A DNA stretch of 11,187 nt from Clostridia bacterium (lineage in GTDB: Bacteria; Bacillota; Clostridia; Oscillospirales; CAG-272), in NCBI GenBank assembly GCA_017629925.1, contig JAGBWH010000095.1:1-11187 (forward strand). Direction: 5' to 3'. This document shows, one piece after another, positions 8,357 to 11,187 of this stretch. The notes beneath the pieces were generated by a model that had not been told where the DNA came from, ran no database searches, and worked only from the letters and a program-made list of their open reading frames with translations. Every line of letters starts with the position of its first letter. Positions within the stretch are counted from its first letter, which is position 1. The position numbers and the translations under genes were made by a program.

Positions 8357-8422
8357 AGTTTACCTCGCGATATAATGGAAATAGCAAATTTATTATACGT
8401 TCTATATTATACTATGTTAAAG
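8348..8422. repeat. 12-base perfect inverted repeat across the operon promoter and first start codon
   Basis: CTTTAACATAGT at 8348-8359 is the exact reverse complement of ACTATGTTAAAG at 8411-8422, with 51 bases between. The left arm covers the start codon of the ThyX-like gene (ACT ATG TTA AAG on the minus strand). The right arm lies between the -35 and -10 and touches the -10. Because the right arm is upstream of the predicted transcription start, an RNA hairpin would not form from this promoter, so a DNA-binding role (two operator half-sites or looping) is the more natural reading. This role is inferred. Confidence 0.5.
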
Positions 8423-8435
8423 TCCAACTTGTCAA
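8406..8435 (-). promoter_or_regulatory. Sigma-A-type promoter of the six-gene operon
   Basis: Read on the minus strand, a perfect -35 TTGACA (8435-8430) and a perfect -10 TATAAT (8411-8406) are separated by 18 bases. Transcription would start near 8399, giving a leader of about 43 bases before the ATG at 8356. The match to both consensus hexamers predicts strong expression unless repressed. An arm of a 12-base inverted repeat occupies 8411-8422, overlapping the first base of the -10 and most of the spacer. Confidence 0.85.
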
Positions 8436-8495
8436 GGTAGAGAGAAGGCTTTGTTTTTGTGAAATTGAATGGCAGAAAAATGACGGAATTGTAAA

Positions 8496-8520
8496 TATGT
8501 GCGAGAAATGGTTGCACATA
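8496..8520. promoter_or_regulatory. Candidate operator: TATGTGC inverted repeat over the -35 of the rightward promoter
   Basis: TATGTGC (8496-8502) and GCACATA (8514-8520) form a perfect 7-base inverted repeat with an 11-base gap. The right arm overlaps the TTGCAC -35 of the gene starting at 8578. Position and symmetry suggest a repressor or activator site for that gene. A 7-base repeat can arise by chance, so this is a weak call. Confidence 0.35.
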
Positions 8521-8540
8521 GAGAAAAGATGTGGTATACT
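8512..8540 (+). promoter_or_regulatory. Extended -10 promoter of the 320-residue protein gene
   Basis: TTGCAC (8512-8517) and TATACT (8535-8540) are separated by 17 bases, and a TGG at 8532-8534 supplies the extended -10 element. Transcription would start near 8547, about 31 bases before the ATG at 8578. It is arranged back to back with the leftward promoter at 8406-8435 without overlapping it, so the two units can fire independently. Confidence 0.75.
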
Positions 8541-8577
8541 ATGCTTAGTTTGAAACAAAAGGGAGATAAAGTCATAC

Positions 8578-9540
8578 ATGAGCAGAGTAGAGTCCTACCG
8601 CAGAATAGAAAGAAGCGACCTGACCTCTCACGGTGAAGCGATAATTTTGCAACTGACTCAAAAAGAGGAATATATAGAAGCGGCAGAACAGGCACAGGCA
8701 CTGGGCGTATCTATCTCGGTCTATATGAGAGACACATATACGGACGAGAAAAAATACGAATACGAGCTGCCCGAAGACGAGCAAGACATCCCCTATGGGT
8801 ATCAAGGCGATTTGCGCATAGATATCACCCGAGACGGGCGTATTTTGTTTGCCCGTGACGAGTCGGGGGCTTATAACCAACTTTCCGTTTCCTACCCCAT
8901 TATCTACACACCCGATTCGATTTTCGGCCACAAACTGAAATTTCTTGACTTTGAGGAAATTGATGGTGGAGAAAGCATCATTCAGTATATTTGCGATTTT
9001 CTCGATATCGTAAAAGAAGCCAAGGGCGGGGTGGTGTCTGTGCTTCGTGCAGAAGAGCAATGCCCCGAAAAAGCCGTAGCGTCCCTCGATATGTACGACA
9101 TTGAGACTTTGCCTGAGGGAGATGTGGTGGAACTTTTGCCCGGTTCTTTTGCGGGTATTTATTTGGGTGAGTCGTCTGTGTTTTTCACCCCCGACGGATT
9201 TTTGCCCCTGACGCTACTCCTTGAATCACGCGAGTTCGGATTTTATACCGTACACGGCGTGTCTCAAATCGACGAAGCGAGATGGAGCACTCTCCGCCAA
9301 GACATTTTTGACCTTTGTGAATGTCTCAAAGACTTCCCCTGCGGATTTACCGATATACTCTCTGATATGAAGCTTTATTCGCTTGAGCCATCGGGCAGAG
9401 AAGAGAAATTGCTCAACCAAATCTCCATCCTCCGTCCCGAAGAATATACCGACACTTTGATGCGCTTTTTGAAGTGGGGAGATGAGCAAATGGCAGCGTT
9501 GCCCGATGACGACAAAATCATCTCTATTCTTTGGCCTTAA
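8578..9540 (+). CDS. Acidic cytoplasmic protein of unknown function (320 residues)
   Basis: I do not recognise this protein. It has no signal peptide, no membrane segment and no nucleotide-binding or metal-binding motif that I can see. It is rich in Asp and Glu, with acidic clusters near residues 53-69 (DTYTDEKKYEYELPEDE) and 307-313. It has scattered hydrophobic segments typical of a folded alpha/beta protein and five cysteines (about 139, 162, 247, 249, 255), three of them in the C-terminal third. The ATG at 8578 follows GGGAG at 8561-8565 with a long 12-base spacer; a promoter and an intrinsic terminator bracket the gene, so it is probably monocistronic. It diverges from the nadE-mfd operon. 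The length, codon use like its neighbours and complete expression signals indicate a real gene rather than a chance ORF. Confidence 0.85.
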   Translation: MSRVESYRRIERSDLTSHGEAIILQLTQKEEYIEAAEQAQALGVSISVYMRDTYTDEKKYEYELPEDEQDIPYGYQGDLRIDITRDGRILFARDESGAYNQLSVSYPIIYTPDSIFGHKLKFLDFEEIDGGESIIQYICDFLDIVKEAKGGVVSVLRAEEQCPEKAVASLDMYDIETLPEGDVVELLPGSFAGIYLGESSVFFTPDGFLPLTLLLESREFGFYTVHGVSQIDEARWSTLRQDIFDLCECLKDFPCGFTDILSDMKLYSLEPSGREEKLLNQISILRPEEYTDTLMRFLKWGDEQMAALPDDDKIISILWP

Positions 9541-9561
9541 TCGTCCAAAATCGACGATTTT
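9539..9561 (+). repeat. Small palindromic element directly after the stop codon
   Basis: AAAATCG-A-CGATTTT (9547-9561) is a perfect odd palindrome, and AATCGTC (9539-9545) can alternatively pair with GACGATT (9553-9559). It begins within the stop codon at 9538-9540. It could be a minor first terminator (tail TTTTAT) or a 3' stabilising hairpin. It is much weaker than the terminator at 9607-9648. Confidence 0.35.
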
Positions 9562-9606
9562 ATCCAAAACCCCCTTGTTTTTTCAAAAAAATAAGACATA
9601 GCATAC

Positions 9607-9648
9607 GGCGGGATTGACGCATATTTTGCACAATCTCGCCTTTTATTT
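9607..9648 (+). terminator. Intrinsic (Rho-independent) terminator after the 320-residue protein gene
   Basis: GGCGGGATTG (9607-9616) pairs with CAATCTCGCC (9631-9640) in a 10-base stem with one G-U pair and a 14-base loop, followed directly by TTTTATTT (9641-9648). The stem is GC-rich at its base and the T tract is correctly placed for rightward transcription. It separates this gene from the ABC transporter gene. Confidence 0.85.
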
Positions 9649-9699
9649 ATCGCGATGATGGGCTGTTTCATACACCTGCGATATAAAAATAACAGATTA

Positions 9700-9728
9700 T
9701 TTACAAAAATATTCATTTTAGATAACAT
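9700..9728 (+). promoter_or_regulatory. Candidate promoter of the ABC transporter gene
   Basis: TTTACA (9700-9705) and TAACAT (9723-9728) are 17 bases apart in an AT-rich stretch. The predicted transcription start near 9735 leaves a leader of about 74 bases. The -10 is a modest match, and a TATATT at 9737-9742 is an alternative with a poorer -35. The palindrome at 9722-9739 overlaps the -10, which suggests regulated rather than constitutive use. Confidence 0.5.
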
Positions 9729-9739
9729 TTCTATGTTAT
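9722..9739. promoter_or_regulatory. Candidate operator palindrome before the ABC transporter gene
   Basis: ATAACAT (9722-9728), TTCT, ATGTTAT (9733-9739) is a perfect 7-base inverted repeat with a 4-base centre lying over the candidate -10 and start site. Its right side, CTATGTTA (9731-9738), is identical to the core of the 12-base repeat at 8351-8358 and 8412-8419. A dimeric regulator is the likely user; this is inferred from symmetry and position. Confidence 0.45.
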
Positions 9740-9808
9740 ATTGCAATCATCATGCAAGTGACACCCAATCTACACAAAAACAAATTTATATAAAAAAGAG
9801 GGAAAATC

Positions 9809-11187
9809 ATGCTTTCGTTATTTGGCATTACGAAAATTTACGATACAGGCGGGGAAAAGGTTGCCGCGTTAAAAGGCGTTGATATGCATTTTCGCCGTCA
9901 TGAATTTGTGTCTATTTTAGGCCCGTCCGGTTGCGGTAAAACCACGATGCTCAATATCGTGGGCGGACTTGACCAATACACAGACGGTGATATGTTAATT
10001 GATGGCATCTCCACCAAAAACTACACAGACAGAGACTGGGACGCCTACCGCAATCACCGTATTGGTTTCGTGTTTCAAAGTTATCAACTCATCACCCACC
10101 AAACTGTGCTTGCCAATGTGGAATTGGCATTAACGCTCTCAGGCGTCTCTAAAGCGGAACGCCGTCGCAGAGCCACGGAAGCACTTGAAAAAGTGGGACT
10201 TGGTGACCAATTAAAGAAAAAGCCCGGTCAAATGTCAGGCGGGCAGATGCAAAGAGTGGCCATTGCCCGTGCGCTTGTCAACAATCCCGAAATCTTGCTG
10301 GCAGATGAGCCCACCGGTGCTCTGGATACCCAAACCAGCCAGCAGGTCATGGATTTGCTCAAGGAGATTGCCAAAGACAAACTCGTGATCATGGTCACCC
10401 ATAATCCGGAACTCGCCGAGCAATACTCCACCCGTATCATTCGCCTTCGCGACGGGGTAATGATCTCTGACTCTCATCCCTATACCGCCGAGGAAGCCAT
10501 GTCGGAGGTGGCAGAGCATCAAGCGCAAATGGCAGAAAAGCAACCCCTCAAAGATCAACCAAAAGAAGCAGAGGCAAAACAAGCCACGCCTCGTGCAAAA
10601 AAAGCGAAAAAATCCAAAAAAGAGCGCACCTCTATGTCTTTTTGGACGGCGCTGACGCTTTCTTTTAACAATTTGCTCACCAAAAAAACCCGTACCATGC
10701 TCACCAGTTTTGCGGGCAGTATTGGTATCATTGGCATTGCACTGATTTTGGCACTATCGAATGGTATTCAGCTCTATATCGACCGCGTGGAAGAAGATGC
10801 GCTTTCTTCTTACCCGCTCTCCATTGATGCTGTTACCATGGATAGCGCAGAAATCCTTGCTTCTCTTGTGGGTAATGCCGAAGGTCGCGGTGAGTATAAA
10901 GAAGGCTACGTTTACTCCTCTCCCGTGGTACTGCAAATGATTAAGGCGGTGCTGGGCGGTATGAAAAAGAACGACCTGGCATCTTTCAAAAACTATCTCG
11001 AAAGCGATGAATGCGGCATCTTAGACCCCGATGTTGCCACCGTTGTGTATCAATACGGCGTCACACCCTACATTTGGCATACTGCCAAGGACGATGCGGG
11101 CAATGATAAAATCGTGCAAGCCAACCCCTCTTATATGTTGGAAGATCTGATGAATGGAATGCCCATGGATTTGCCCCTCTTTTCTCA
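9809..11187 (+). CDS. Fused ABC transporter: ATPase plus FtsX/MacB-like permease (5' part; runs off the right edge)
   Basis: The frame stays open from the ATG at 9809 to the right edge (459 codons). A GAGGG ribosome site lies 6 bases before the start. Residues 1-225 are a complete MacB/LolD-type ATPase: Walker A GPSGCGKTT (38-46), Q-loop Gln90 in FVFQSYQL, signature MSGGQ (142-146, Met instead of Leu), Walker B ILLADEP (162-168), D-loop ALD (171-173) and H-loop His198. Residues about 228-275 are a charged Ala/Lys/Glu linker with Lys-rich runs. Then come a short amphipathic stretch (SFWTALTLSFNNLLTKK), a membrane segment at about 298-320 (ending IIGIALILALSNG), and the start of an extracytoplasmic domain. 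This matches type VII (mechanotransmission) exporters with ATPase and permease in one chain; relatives handle lipoproteins, peptides or antibiotics. The remaining membrane segments are outside the window, and the substrate cannot be read. Confidence 0.9.
   Translation, partial: MLSLFGITKIYDTGGEKVAALKGVDMHFRRHEFVSILGPSGCGKTTMLNIVGGLDQYTDGDMLIDGISTKNYTDRDWDAYRNHRIGFVFQSYQLITHQTVLANVELALTLSGVSKAERRRRATEALEKVGLGDQLKKKPGQMSGGQMQRVAIARALVNNPEILLADEPTGALDTQTSQQVMDLLKEIAKDKLVIMVTHNPELAEQYSTRIIRLRDGVMISDSHPYTAEEAMSEVAEHQAQMAEKQPLKDQPKEAEAKQATPRAKKAKKSKKERTSMSFWTALTLSFNNLLTKKTRTMLTSFAGSIGIIGIALILALSNGIQLYIDRVEEDALSSYPLSIDAVTMDSAEILASLVGNAEGRGEYKEGYVYSSPVVLQMIKAVLGGMKKNDLASFKNYLESDECGILDPDVATVVYQYGVTPYIWHTAKDDAGNDKIVQANPSYMLEDLMNGMPMDLPLFS

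Larger units (their letters stand above)
8357..8577. other. Divergent intergenic regulatory region
   Basis: These 221 bases separate the leftward operon from the rightward gene. They hold the two promoters and the two inverted repeats described separately. The stretch from about 8436 to 8495 is AT-rich with no further recognised element and no convincing small gene. Confidence 0.8.

Noticed and set aside
8348..8422. Reading the 12-base inverted repeat as a riboswitch or attenuator hairpin
   Set aside because: The predicted transcription start near 8399 lies downstream of one arm, so the RNA would not contain both halves.
8432..8701. Minus-strand open frame of 89 codons in the divergent promoter region
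   Set aside because: It runs across the rightward promoter and ends inside the -35 of the leftward promoter, and its translation is Phe/Leu/Cys-rich as expected of non-coding AT-rich DNA.
8572..9060. Minus-strand open frame of 162 codons opposite the 320-residue protein gene
   Set aside because: It has no promoter or ribosome site, its translation is unlike any protein, and the plus-strand gene carries a full set of expression signals.
9537..9746. Minus-strand open frame of 69 codons in the intergenic region before the ABC gene
   Set aside because: It crosses the strong terminator and the promoter region and has no supporting signal or recognisable product.
9655..9882. Plus-strand open frame of 75 codons before the ABC gene
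   Set aside because: It overlaps the ABC start in another frame and covers the candidate promoter and palindrome. No ribosome site precedes it, because the terminator T tract ends just upstream.

Overview
The window looks like chromosomal DNA of a Gram-positive, probably Clostridia-type (Bacillota) bacterium of moderate GC. This is inferred from the pth-mfd-foldase gene order, purine-rich Shine-Dalgarno sites before nearly every gene, sigma-A-type promoters, a predicted surface lipoprotein, and a large ABC protein with ATPase and permease fused. I saw no insertion sequences, tRNA or rRNA genes, CRISPR arrays or phage genes. Calls rest on reading motifs; no database search was possible.

Positions 1-8356 (minus strand) form what looks like one six-gene operon with intergenic gaps of only 3-22 bases. 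It is read from right to left: a divergent ThyX-like protein (8356-7736), glutamine-dependent NAD+ synthetase nadE (7713-5815), peptidyl-tRNA hydrolase pth (5793-5161), transcription-repair coupling factor mfd (5150-1608), a membrane-anchored PrsA/SurA-like foldase (1604-396), and the first 124 codons of a serpin with a lipoprotein-type signal peptide (374 to beyond the left edge). A consensus promoter (TTGACA, 18-base spacer, TATAAT) lies just upstream of the first gene. The operon therefore joins housekeeping functions (NAD+ synthesis, peptidyl-tRNA recycling, repair of stalled transcription) to an extracytoplasmic pair: a folding factor and a metastable protease inhibitor.

Positions 8357-8577 are a divergent promoter region. 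It feeds the operon to the left and, to the right, a single gene (8578-9540) for a 320-residue acidic cytoplasmic protein I do not recognise. That gene has its own extended -10 promoter and a strong intrinsic terminator at 9607-9648.

Positions 9649-9808 hold the promoter region of the last gene, including a palindrome over the candidate -10. From 9809 to the right edge runs the first part of a fused ABC transporter: an N-terminal MacB/LolD-type ATPase, a Lys/Ala-rich linker, then the first membrane segment and extracytoplasmic domain of the permease.

The points most worth following up are the ThyX-like protein lacking the ThyX signature, the foldase lacking both conserved parvulin histidines next to a serpin, and a perfect 12-base inverted repeat (8348-8359 / 8411-8422) that links the operon promoter to the first start codon and shares an 8-base core with the palindrome before the ABC gene.
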